A stretch of DNA of 64,000 bases from Granulicella sp. (lineage in GTDB: Bacteria > Acidobacteriota > Terriglobia > Terriglobales > Acidobacteriaceae), in the NCBI GenBank assembly GCA_025357875.1, contig JANYLK010000126.1, forward strand, positions 29,315-93,314, in the 5' to 3' direction. A program made the translations under genes and the position numbers. The notes under the pieces were generated by a model that had not been told where the DNA came from, made no database searches, and worked only from the letters and a program-made list of their open reading frames with translations. Of the stretch, positions 10,330 through 19,691 are shown in pieces (position 1 is the first letter of the stretch; the number at the start of each line of letters is the position of its first letter).

Positions 10330-11649
10330 TCAGACCCGGACCTCCCAACCCTTTTCGTAGGTGCGTCCCCACATCTTCATCGCATCGGCGTCGTTGAGGA
10401 CGCGTCCGGTCTTGCTATCGAGCTTGAGTTCGCGGTTCACTCGCCATGCGATGTTCGAGAGTTGGAGCATGGTGACGCTGGTGTTGGCGACGGCGATCGG
10501 CGAGTGTAATTTCTCCCCCGTTCGAATCCCTGCGATCAGGTTGGCAAAGTGCGCGTCGGTCATGCTGTCGCGACTGAGCAGGTCGCGTGACGAACCCTTG
10601 TCCGACGCCTTGAAGGAATCGGTCATCTTGCCATTCAGGTCATACACCTCATAGCCCGCACGATCGATAAGAACGGACCCAGTAGTGCCATTCACCAGGA
10701 TGCCGCGATCCCGACCGAAGTACGGCATACCGTTGCAGCACTTCCCCTCCCACGTAATCATCTTGCCGGAGTATTCGAAGTTGGTGACCATGGTGTCGTA
10801 GAACTGCCAGTCATCCTGGGTCTGGTAGCGCCCAGCCGAAGCAGTGACGCGCTCGGGATACCCCGCGTCGAGCGCCCACCGTGCGATGTCTACTTCGTGG
10901 GTTCCGTTATTCAGGCTCTCTCCCGTGCCATAGCGGAAGAGCCAATGCCAGTTGTAAGGATGGATGTTGTCTTTATATTCGCTACGCGGCGCCGGCCCTT
11001 GCCACAGATCCCAGTTCAGCGTGTCCGGTGCGGGTACAACTTTGCCAATACCCATCGGCTTGCGCGAGTTCGAATACCACGTCTTCGCGAAGTAGGCGCG
11101 GCCGATGAGACCATCGTGAATCTGCTGAACCATCTTAATAGTGTGGGGGGATGATCGCTGTTGGTCGCCAACCTGCACGAGCTTGCCGTACTTCTGCTGT
11201 GCTTCGACCAGCAACTCGCCTTCGCGCGGATTGTGGCTGGATGGCTTCTCGACGTACACGTGCTTTCCGGCCTTGAGCCCAAGGACCGCCATCGGAGCGT
11301 GCCAATGATCGGGGCAGGCAATCGTGATGACGTCAACATCCTTTGCATCCAGCGCTTTACGAAAATCGCCAAGAGCAATTGGTGCATAGTCCAAGGTCTT
11401 CAAAGCTTCGGCAGAATATTTCGCCAGCACCGTGGAGTCGACATCGCAGCAGTAAGCCAGGCGCGCGTTCGCCCTATTGTTCGCCACCGCGGACAGGTGA
11501 GCGCGGCCTCGACCATTAAGACCCACAACGGCGAAGTTGACTCGCTCGTTGGCGCCTAAGATCTGTCCATAGCTTTTAGCGGTACGGGTTATTGCAGCTC
11601 CCGCTGCAGAAACGGCGATCCCGTTGATGAATGTGCGACGTGTGACCAT
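10330..11649 (-). CDS. Gfo/Idh/MocA-family oxidoreductase (Tat-exported)
   Basis: Twin-Arg leader MVTRRTFINGIAVSAAGAA; NAD-binding NFAVVGLNGRGRAHLSAV; DHWHAPMAVLGLKAGKHVYVEKPSSHN. Confidence 0.92.
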   Translation of the reverse strand: MVTRRTFINGIAVSAAGAAITRTAKSYGQILGANERVNFAVVGLNGRGRAHLSAVANNRANARLAYCCDVDSTVLAKYSAEALKTLDYAPIALGDFRKALDAKDVDVITIACPDHWHAPMAVLGLKAGKHVYVEKPSSHNPREGELLVEAQQKYGKLVQVGDQQRSSPHTIKMVQQIHDGLIGRAYFAKTWYSNSRKPMGIGKVVPAPDTLNWDLWQGPAPRSEYKDNIHPYNWHWLFRYGTGESLNNGTHEVDIARWALDAGYPERVTASAGRYQTQDDWQFYDTMVTNFEYSGKMITWEGKCCNGMPYFGRDRGILVNGTTGSVLIDRAGYEVYDLNGKMTDSFKASDKGSSRDLLSRDSMTDAHFANLIAGIRTGEKLHSPIAVANTSVTMLQLSNIAWRVNRELKLDSKTGRVLNDADAMKMWGRTYEKGWEVRV

Positions 11650-11909
11650 GGATGCTTCTCCTCCGATTGGTTTGCAAGATTAGCCTAAACCTTCAACCAT
11701 CTTTGTGTCAGGCGGCCGAGACCGATAGGGCCTAATCCTTCGGTATTGGCAGGCGATCGTTTGACACGAGATGAAAGTAATTTCATTCTTGATTCAGCTC
11801 TTGCTCATCTCAGCCGACCATCTTTCAATATGGCACGTGATTCTGACTAGCCGGCGGATGAGCGATAACGGAGCCTCACCGTCAAATCTTCGTACAGTCC
11901 AGGAGATCC

Positions 11910-12443
11910 ATGAAAACAGCAACCACGGTATTCTTTGCAACGATATTGACCGTTCTGAGCCAGGTTCCGGCCTCCGCTCAGGAGACACGAGACCAGGCCA
12001 TCGCAGGGATGCGCAAGGTGGATGCGAAAGAGATGGACCCCACGTACACCAAGCCTGCCCCATACGCACAGAAGCTAGCGGAAGAGGCGTTGGCGAATCA
12101 TCCTGAGGTGATCTTGATCGCGATCCACGCGCAGCCGCCTAGGCACAAGAATCTCATCGTCGCGTCAAATTTTGGTCGCATTGGCAAGATCGGGGATGAA
12201 GATGATCTGCGCTGCATCCGCACTGGCAAGAGCAATCTCGAGCTGAATGCAACCGGCAAGCATTTTGAAGATGAGCTGATTTTGCAGGACGCCTCCGGCA
12301 AGACGATTGGCGCATTGGGTGTGGTCTTCAACTTCAAGCCGGGGGATGACAAAATCGCGCTGGCCAAGATTGCCGACCAGGTTCGCGATGAGATGAAGCC
12401 AAAGCTTCCAAACAAGGCAGCCTTGTTTGGGCCTGTCAAGTAA
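11910..12443 (+). CDS. Secreted hypothetical protein
   Basis: Signal peptide MKTATTVFFATILTVLSQVPASAQ; intact 177-aa ORF; no family confidently recognised. Confidence 0.65.
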   Translation: MKTATTVFFATILTVLSQVPASAQETRDQAIAGMRKVDAKEMDPTYTKPAPYAQKLAEEALANHPEVILIAIHAQPPRHKNLIVASNFGRIGKIGDEDDLRCIRTGKSNLELNATGKHFEDELILQDASGKTIGALGVVFNFKPGDDKIALAKIADQVRDEMKPKLPNKAALFGPVK

Positions 12444-12477
12444 CGCGTACACGCCCGTTCGACGTTGTCTTGATTGC

Positions 12478-12522
12478 GACCGGCAAGTGACATCATCGTC
12501 ACCTTGCCGGTCGTTCTCTTGT
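12478..12522. terminator. Bidirectional hairpin terminator between convergent genes
   Basis: GACCGGCAAGTGAC-atcatc-GTCACCTTGCCGGTC (one-base bulge) followed by gttctcttg, between 11910..12443(+) and pckG(-). Confidence 0.7.
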
Positions 12523-12535
12523 TGGCGAGTTCGAC

Positions 12536-14353
12536 TTATAGGCGGCAGATGAGTAACTCACGCTCGTAGATCATCTCCGGCGGCAGATGGTCGTGCAGAG
12601 CGATGAAGAGCTCCTCATGCCCCATGACTTCCTGCTTCCATGCAGCGCGGTCTACGCGCTGTAGCTCGTCGAATTGGGCTTGCGGAAACTCGAGACCGTT
12701 CCAGTAAATGTCTTCGTAGTGGGGCGTCCAGCCGATGGGCGTCTCCTTGCCTTGCGCTCGGCCACCGACTCTATCCACAATCCACTTGAGTACGCGCATG
12801 TTTTCGCTGAAGCCCGGCCATAGGAATTTGCCATTCTCACTCTTGCGGAACCAGTTCACGTGGAAGACTCGCGGGGTCGTGGAAAGAGAGCGTTGCATTC
12901 TGATCCAGTGACGAAAATAGTCTCCCATGTGATAACCGCAAAACGGGAGCATGGCCATGGGATCGCGTCGCACCTTGCCGAGCGCGCCTGCGGCAGCCGC
13001 AGTTGTCTCCGATCCCATCGTGGCTGCGGAATATACGCCTGCACTCCAGTTGAATGCCTGAAACACAAGCGGCATAGTGGTCGAGCGGCGTCCTCCGAAA
13101 ATGATTGCGCTGATTGGAACTCCAGCGGGCGACTCCCACGACTCGTCAATCACGGGACATTGCGAAGCAGGCGCGGTAAATCGACCGTTTGGATGGGCGG
13201 CCGTTGCTCCAGTGGCCTTGGCAATCTCGGGCGTCCAACGCTGGCCTTTCCAATCCAGGCATTCGGCCGGTGGAATATCAGTCATCCCCTCCCACCAGAC
13301 TCCGCCGTCGGGAGTCAGCGCGACGTTGGTGAAGATGGTGTTTTTGCGCAGGGTTGCCATTGCGTTCGGGTTCGTCTTCGCGGAGGTGCCGGGCGCGACG
13401 CCAAAGAATCCGGACTCCGGATTGATCGCACGCAGCGATCCATTCGCATCTGGCTTGATCCATGCAATGTCGTCGCCGACCGTCCACACTTTCCAGCCCT
13501 CCATGCCGCGCGGTGTCACCATCATCGCGAAGTTGGTCTTGCCGCAGGCGGAGGGGAACGCAGCTGCGACGTAGGTCTTTTGACCCTGCGGATTTTCCAG
13601 GCCGACGATCAACATGTGTTCTGCCATCCAGCCTTCATCGCGGGCAATGTTCGATGCAATCCGCAGGGCGAAACACTTCTTTCCAAGCAGCGCATTGCCA
13701 CCGTACCCAGAGCCATAGCTCCAGATCTCACGCGTCTCAGGAAAGTGAACGATGTACTTCTCGTCGTTACACGGCCATGGAACGTCCTTCTGGCGTCCGA
13801 GAAGGGGTGCGCCAACACTGTGCATGCAGGACACGACGCGCTGAATATCCTTATCGATCTCGGCCAACACAGGCAAGCCTACGCGAGCCATGATGCGCAT
13901 GTTGACTACGGCATACTCTGAGTCGGTCAGTTGAACGCCCAGTTGCGACATGGGCGATCCGACTGGGCCCATGCTGAACGCCAGCACATACATCGTTCGA
14001 CCGCGCATGCATCCGCGGAACAATTGTTTCAGCTTACGTCGCATGACGAAGGGATCTTCCCAATTGTTTGTAGGTCCGGCATTGTCCTTGCTGAGGCTGC
14101 AGATGTAGGTTCGCTCCTCAACTCGCGCTACGTCTTTCGCATCGGACCGGGCATAAAAGCAGCCGGGCCATAGATCGGGATTCAACTTCGTGAAAGTTCC
14201 GACATCCATCAACTTTCCGCAGAGAAAGTCGTACTCCGCCTGTGACCCGTCGATCCAGTGAATAGTGTCGGGCTGGGTCAGGTCGGCCATCTTCTCGACC
14301 CAGCGGGCCAGGTGCTTATTGGTTGTCAATGGCGCAGAGATGGTCTTTATCAT
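12536..14353 (-). CDS. pckG: Phosphoenolpyruvate carboxykinase (GTP)
   Basis: [70 protein letters not shown]; start M(IKTISAPL) chosen. Confidence 0.96.
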   Translation of the reverse strand: MIKTISAPLTTNKHLARWVEKMADLTQPDTIHWIDGSQAEYDFLCGKLMDVGTFTKLNPDLWPGCFYARSDAKDVARVEERTYICSLSKDNAGPTNNWEDPFVMRRKLKQLFRGCMRGRTMYVLAFSMGPVGSPMSQLGVQLTDSEYAVVNMRIMARVGLPVLAEIDKDIQRVVSCMHSVGAPLLGRQKDVPWPCNDEKYIVHFPETREIWSYGSGYGGNALLGKKCFALRIASNIARDEGWMAEHMLIVGLENPQGQKTYVAAAFPSACGKTNFAMMVTPRGMEGWKVWTVGDDIAWIKPDANGSLRAINPESGFFGVAPGTSAKTNPNAMATLRKNTIFTNVALTPDGGVWWEGMTDIPPAECLDWKGQRWTPEIAKATGATAAHPNGRFTAPASQCPVIDESWESPAGVPISAIIFGGRRSTTMPLVFQAFNWSAGVYSAATMGSETTAAAAGALGKVRRDPMAMLPFCGYHMGDYFRHWIRMQRSLSTTPRVFHVNWFRKSENGKFLWPGFSENMRVLKWIVDRVGGRAQGKETPIGWTPHYEDIYWNGLEFPQAQFDELQRVDRAAWKQEVMGHEELFIALHDHLPPEMIYERELLICRL

Positions 14354-14402
14354 GTCGTCTGGTCCCTCCTCAATTGTTTGTTCGATGTATCTCCGCAAGG
14401 GA

Positions 14403-14448
14403 TTTCTCAAAGATACGTAACTTTTTTGGGACAAACTTTCTCAAAGAT
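14403..14448. repeat. 12-bp direct repeat TTTCTCAAAGAT x2 upstream of pckG
   Basis: tttctcaaagat at 14403-14414 and 14437-14448, start-to-start 34 bp. Confidence 0.8.
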
Positions 14449-14491
14449 CGCTCGGGATATTTGGCGAAGCTTGAAATCAAAATGAGTTACT

Positions 14492-16009
14492 TTACATCTT
14501 CGTTTGGGAAAATTCCTCAGCCGGATCTTCGCTTGCCATCGGCGTCGGCTGGACTCGTACTGTCTGCGCAGCCGAGTGTTGGAGATCAGCAACCTGGCGG
14601 GGAGATAGATTGAGGAGCGGAAGCTCTATACGGAGCGTCGTGCTCTTGCCTTCCTCGCTTTCGATAAAGAGGGTGCCGTCGTGGGCTCCGCAGATCGCCT
14701 TCACGATCGCCAGCCCAAGACCGGTGCCGCCGGATTCCCGAGTTCGCGCCCGGTCCGCACGATAGAAGCGCTCGAAGACATGGGGCAGCGACTCGGGTGA
14801 AATCCCAATGCCCGTGTCCGCAACTGTGAGCGCCGCACGTTCATTTTCTGCGAGTAATCGAACCGTGATCCTGCCGCCGTTGGGAGTGTATTTGATGGCG
14901 TTATCGACCAGATTTACAATCACCTGCTTCAGGCGCATCGCATCTCCGGTTACAAAGACAGGTGCGGTGATTTGGCATTCGAGCGCAATTTCCTTCTCCT
15001 CGGCCATCAGTCCCATATGTTCGAGAGTCACCTGCAGGATGTTGGTCAGGTCGATTGGCAGCATCTCCATGCGCTCTCCACCTCCGTCCAGCCGGGAGAT
15101 CGTCATCAGACTATTAACAATGCGTGACATACGGTCGCCTTCTTCGAGTGCGCTGCTGATGCCGTCCATCGCCGGTGGGGTTAGGTCTGGAATTTGCAGC
15201 AGTGCCTCCAACTCGCCGCGGATGATGGTGAGCGGGGTACGCAATTCGTGCGAAGCGTCGGCTGAGAATCGCTGGTTGTGGGCGAGCGCTTCCTCCATGC
15301 GTTCGATCATGCGATTAAGCGCGAGCGACAGCCGTTCCAGCTCGTCGCCGGATGGAATGATTGGCAGGCGCTTGCCCATATGCGTGAGGCCAACATGCTC
15401 GGCCTGTTCGGTCAGTTCCACGACCGGCCGCAGTGGACGGGCCATCAGCAAGTAGCCACCAACCGCGGAGATCAGCAGAATCGCAGGTGTCGCAATCAAC
15501 AGAATCTTGAGCAGACTATAGAGCAAGTGCGTCAGGGGTTCCATGCTCGCGCCGGTCTCAACCAGGATCAGTGCGCCGCTCGGCGGCCTGTAGCCCATGG
15601 TGTACATCATCATGGGCTGTCCGGCCGCGTCGGTGGCACGATGAAAGCTGCTGAGGTTCAGCGGATCGGCAGGCAGCGGCAACGTAGTAACGCGCAGCAG
15701 AGGATCGCGTATATCGCCTGACTGGTAGAGCACTTTGCCACCCTGCGAGACGCGCACGAATGGATCGGCAATGCCGGGAGGATACGATTCGCTCATCTCG
15801 GCCAGGAACCAGGCTTGTCCTTGTTTGTCCAGAGGCACGAGGTAGTCAGCCACGACGGTACGCGCCGTGTTGCTGAGTGACCGCTCCATGGACCTGGTTA
15901 GATACGCCCGCGCGCCCGCATACACGGCAACGCTGAAGAAAAGCAGTGCAAGCGCGAGCATCCCGACGTAGAACGCGGTGACCCTTGCGCGAAGGGAGTT
16001 GCGGTTCAT
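14492..16009 (-). CDS. Sensor histidine kinase
   Basis: HAMP-like linker, FSADASHELRTPLTIIRGELEALL, NLVDNAIKYTPNGG, DTGIGISPESLPHVFERFYRAD, GGTGLGLAIVKAI. Confidence 0.95.
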   Translation of the reverse strand: MNRNSLRARVTAFYVGMLALALLFFSVAVYAGARAYLTRSMERSLSNTARTVVADYLVPLDKQGQAWFLAEMSESYPPGIADPFVRVSQGGKVLYQSGDIRDPLLRVTTLPLPADPLNLSSFHRATDAAGQPMMMYTMGYRPPSGALILVETGASMEPLTHLLYSLLKILLIATPAILLISAVGGYLLMARPLRPVVELTEQAEHVGLTHMGKRLPIIPSGDELERLSLALNRMIERMEEALAHNQRFSADASHELRTPLTIIRGELEALLQIPDLTPPAMDGISSALEEGDRMSRIVNSLMTISRLDGGGERMEMLPIDLTNILQVTLEHMGLMAEEKEIALECQITAPVFVTGDAMRLKQVIVNLVDNAIKYTPNGGRITVRLLAENERAALTVADTGIGISPESLPHVFERFYRADRARTRESGGTGLGLAIVKAICGAHDGTLFIESEEGKSTTLRIELPLLNLSPRQVADLQHSAAQTVRVQPTPMASEDPAEEFSQTKM

Positions 16010-16686
16010 GATTCGTTCACGCCGCGAATCATGTAGCCGGTTCCGCGCACAGTGCGAATCATCTTGAAAATGTTGCCGTCGTCAACCTTCGCGCGAAGGT
16101 GGCGCACGTACACGTCCACAATATTGGTAATGCCGTCGAAGCTCTGGTCCCACACGTGCTCGATAATCATGTTGCGTGAGAGGACGCGCTCGGCGTTCTG
16201 CATGAGGTACTCAAGCAACGCATACTCCTTGGCGGTCAGTTCCACCCGCTTGCCGCCGCGCTTCACCTGCTGGGTGAGGCGATCGAGTTCGAGATCCCCA
16301 ATGCGCAGCGTGCTCGACCGGTTGACGGGTCCGCGGCGCAGCAGTGCCTTTACGCGCATCAGCAGTTCTGCAAAGGCGAATGGCTTGGTCAGGTAATCGT
16401 CCGCACCGAGTTCAAAGAGCTTCACCTTATCGTCGATAGAATCTCGCGCGGTCAGAATCAGCACCGGCACAAAGGTGTTCTTCCGCCGCACTCGCTGCAG
16501 CACCTCGGTGCCGGAGACGCGCGGCAGCATCAGGTCGAGGATGATGAGATCGTAGGGATAGGTTTCCGCAAACTCAAGCCCTTCCAGACCGTCCGCGGTA
16601 ATGTCGACCGCATACCGTTCGGCGATCAGCCCTCGTTTGACTAGGGCTGAGACCTTTTGCTCGTCTTCAATAAGTAGGATTCGCAT
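16006..16686 (-). CDS. OmpR-family response regulator
   Basis: MRILLIEDEQKVSALVKRGL..LIILDLMLPRVSG..LGADDYLTKPFAFAEL; overlaps the kinase start by 4 nt. Confidence 0.95.
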   Translation of the reverse strand: MRILLIEDEQKVSALVKRGLIAERYAVDITADGLEGLEFAETYPYDLIILDLMLPRVSGTEVLQRVRRKNTFVPVLILTARDSIDDKVKLFELGADDYLTKPFAFAELLMRVKALLRRGPVNRSSTLRIGDLELDRLTQQVKRGGKRVELTAKEYALLEYLMQNAERVLSRNMIIEHVWDQSFDGITNIVDVYVRHLRAKVDDGNIFKMIRTVRGTGYMIRGVNES

Positions 16687-16875
16687 GATCTTTAACGCCT
16701 CCATTAACTAGGCCGGGCATGAACCTTTGCTGAACCATACATAAAAATGGCTTCATGCTCCGAACCGGACTTGCGTTAGCAAAAAAGCGCTTCCAAGATG
16801 AACACATTTTTATATGGACTTCAAGACAGGCTCATCCAACGCCCAGAAGCTAACTGTTGTGCCTCAGGAGCCACC

Positions 16876-17904
16876 ATGCCTATTTCGGTAATTCGCAGAG
16901 TAGTTATCGCCGCTTCTCTTGCCGTCGTCGCCCTACCGGGGACTCAGGCTCAGAACGCGTCTTCGGTCAAGCTGCTCAAGTCAGTCGATTTGCCTGGCTA
17001 TAGTGGCGATTTCGACCATTTCGCGGTCGATTACGATCGCAACCGTCTTCTACTGGCGGCGGAAGATCACGGCACGCTGGAAGTCTTCGACCTGAAGACC
17101 TCTGCGCACCTGCGCAGTGTCGCCGGCTTTGGCGCCCCGCACAGCATCCTTGTGCGCAAAGGGTCACCTACAGTACTGGTTACGGACAGCGAAAAGCAGG
17201 GCGCAACCCTACGAGATGCTGCAACCTACGCGAAGAAGTCACCGGTATTGTTGACCCCCGGCTCTGACACCTCGAAGTATGACGCCGTCTCGAACGTGCT
17301 GTACATCGTTACCGGCGGCAAGGACGTGGACATGAAGACGGCGAACCTGGAAGCCGTCAATCCAGATACTGGCGCGAAACTCGGCATGGTCACCTTCCAA
17401 GACAATCATGTCGAAGCCATGGCCTTCGTCGATAGCGATCCTCGCTTGTTCATCAATCTCACCCAGACCAACAAACTCGCAGTTCTTGATCGCAAGACGT
17501 TGAAGGTACTCAACATCTGGCCGGTGTCACCTGCACAACAAAATGCAATGGTCGAGTTCGATCCCGCGCAGCACAGGCTTTACGTCGTCTGCCGCGCTCC
17601 TGGAATGGTCGTCGTAATGAACTCGGATACTGGAGCTGTCGTGAACACGCAACCCGCGCCGCTCCGCGCCGACGAGGTACAGTACGACGCAGCCTCGCAT
17701 CGGCTCTACGTGCCCGGCGGCGAAGGGTACATGGGCATCTACGACACCTTGGACCCTAACCATCTAAAGCAGATTGAAAAAGTAACTACGGCGCGGGGGG
17801 CGAAGACGGCACTGCTTCTGCCTGCGCAGCATCGTTTGTTTGTGGCCGTATCACCGGGGGACACCAAGGCAATGGCCAAAGTGCTTACCTATGAAATAAA
17901 GTAG
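16876..17904 (+). CDS. Secreted YncE-like beta-propeller protein
   Basis: Signal peptide and repeated blades (FDHFAVDYDRNRLLLAAEDHGTLEVFD; YDAVSNVLYIVTGGKD; VEFDPAQHRLYVVCRAPGMVVVMNSDTG). Confidence 0.75.
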   Translation: MPISVIRRVVIAASLAVVALPGTQAQNASSVKLLKSVDLPGYSGDFDHFAVDYDRNRLLLAAEDHGTLEVFDLKTSAHLRSVAGFGAPHSILVRKGSPTVLVTDSEKQGATLRDAATYAKKSPVLLTPGSDTSKYDAVSNVLYIVTGGKDVDMKTANLEAVNPDTGAKLGMVTFQDNHVEAMAFVDSDPRLFINLTQTNKLAVLDRKTLKVLNIWPVSPAQQNAMVEFDPAQHRLYVVCRAPGMVVVMNSDTGAVVNTQPAPLRADEVQYDAASHRLYVPGGEGYMGIYDTLDPNHLKQIEKVTTARGAKTALLLPAQHRLFVAVSPGDTKAMAKVLTYEIK

Positions 17905-17994
17905 TGCCGGCAGAACCTTGTCGCCGCCCTCCAACGGAATCGAGTACGTTCGTTAGCGGTGCCATCGAGACGCAACGAGCGTAGAGAGAGACGC

Positions 17995-19401
17995 ATGATC
18001 GCAGCCACATCGGTCACCTCACATCCCGTGCCAACGAAAAAGCGCAGGCAGTCGCTGCTCGGCCGTGCAACTGCCTTCTTCGTCTTTCTCTTTGAGAAGG
18101 TGATGCCGGATCCGTTCGTCTTCGCCGTGCTGCTCACCTTCCTCGCTTCGGTGCTGGCATTCTTCTTTGCGCCGAATGCATCTCCGAGACAAGTTGCCGC
18201 GGCCTGGTACGCAGGTGTCTTCAATCTATTTACCTTTGCGTTTCAGATGGTCATCATGCTGGTGGCGGGACACGCGCTCGCCAGTGCTCCTGTGATTCGT
18301 CGCCTGCTTGCCCGGATCGCCGCGATACCGCGCTCACCGGAGGACGCAATCTCGCTCATCATTGTGGTCTCAATGATTGCGTCATGGGTGAACTGGGGAC
18401 TTGGTCTGGTGACGGCAGCTCTGCTTGCCCGAGAGATGGCCAAGCGGATTCCGGTCGACTTCGGCTGGCTCGTCGCGGCGGGTTACAGCGGCTACGTCAT
18501 TTCAACAGAAGGACTCTCGGGGTCGATCGCGCTCTCACAGTCGACCCATGGATCCGCCCTCAACATCGTCGAAAAGATCACTGGGCATCTCACCCCACTC
18601 TCCGAAACCATCTTCACCCGGTTCAACCTAATTCCTATCGCCGTGCTTCTGGTGATCCTTCCAATCGTGTTCCGCTACATTGGTCCGACCGCCCAGAACA
18701 GCCAAGCCGCCGACCCTGCGCGCCTGCGAGCGGAAGACGAGGACACGCCGACGAAGGAGGAAGCGGGTACATTTGGAGCGATGCTTGACCATGCCTGGAT
18801 CTTGAATGTGATGCTCGTTCTCTTCATCGCCAACGCCGTCGTTATGGAGCTCATACGTACCCACGGCTCCATCGACTTGAACTCCGTCATCATGACACTG
18901 CTGGCGCTTGGCTTGCTACTCCACTGGACTCCGGCAGCCTACGTCGCCGCCATTAAGCACGCGGCCCGCAGTTCCGGCTCACTCATACTTCAATACCCTC
19001 TCTACGGCGGCTTGATGGGTATCATCACCACCACTGGTCTCGCTGGAGTCCTGTCTAAGGTTTTTATCCGCTACTCTACCGCGCACACGCTTCCCTTCTT
19101 CACCTACCTGACGTCGATGATCATCACTCTATTTGTGCCCAGCGGAGGTGGTCACTGGGCTGTGCAGGGCCCCTTTGCCGTGCCAGCGGCGCAGATTCTC
19201 CACTCCTCCCTCGCCGGTACCACCATGGCCGTCGCTATGGGAGAGTCAGTCGCCAACATGGTGCAACCCTTCTGGGCGCTTCCTATCCTTGCCATCGCCG
19301 GCATCAAGATGCGACGGATGATGGGATTCATGGTCATCACCTTCGTCGTCTCCGCCATCATCTTCGGCCTGTCACTACTGTTTCTGCTTCCTGCTTCATA
19401 A
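17995..19401 (+). CDS. Short-chain fatty acid transporter, AtoE family
   Basis: Polytopic; FEKVMPDPFVFAVLLTF..SWVNWGLGLVTAALLAREM..FVPSGGGHWAVQGPF..VANMVQPFWALPILAIAGI. Confidence 0.88.
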   Translation: MIAATSVTSHPVPTKKRRQSLLGRATAFFVFLFEKVMPDPFVFAVLLTFLASVLAFFFAPNASPRQVAAAWYAGVFNLFTFAFQMVIMLVAGHALASAPVIRRLLARIAAIPRSPEDAISLIIVVSMIASWVNWGLGLVTAALLAREMAKRIPVDFGWLVAAGYSGYVISTEGLSGSIALSQSTHGSALNIVEKITGHLTPLSETIFTRFNLIPIAVLLVILPIVFRYIGPTAQNSQAADPARLRAEDEDTPTKEEAGTFGAMLDHAWILNVMLVLFIANAVVMELIRTHGSIDLNSVIMTLLALGLLLHWTPAAYVAAIKHAARSSGSLILQYPLYGGLMGIITTTGLAGVLSKVFIRYSTAHTLPFFTYLTSMIITLFVPSGGGHWAVQGPFAVPAAQILHSSLAGTTMAVAMGESVANMVQPFWALPILAIAGIKMRRMMGFMVITFVVSAIIFGLSLLFLLPAS

Positions 19402-19691
19402 GGCCAGCTTTGTGGACAACCGCACCTCTGGTCAACCAGTGGCTGGTGGAGTATTCTCCGTTGTCGTCACCAAAAACTCGGCAACTATGACACCGAAGAT
19501 CCGTATTCTGCTTGATTAGTCGCGGGATTCGCTCGCTCAAATAACACCGCTCAAAAACAGGTGAACAAGTTTTTATCTAAACTTCACAAATCCTTCATTC
19601 CGGCCACCGTAAATGACATTCGGCACACTTTGCATCTGCTTCCCGGAGTTGAATAGCGCACTGGCCGTTTGCCAGTAATGAGGGGTTCCCA

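Noticed and set aside
12860-13921. 353-aa plus-strand ORF opposite pckG
   Set aside because: Antisense to an unambiguous PEPCK gene; Arg/Gly/Ser-rich composition typical of shadow frames.
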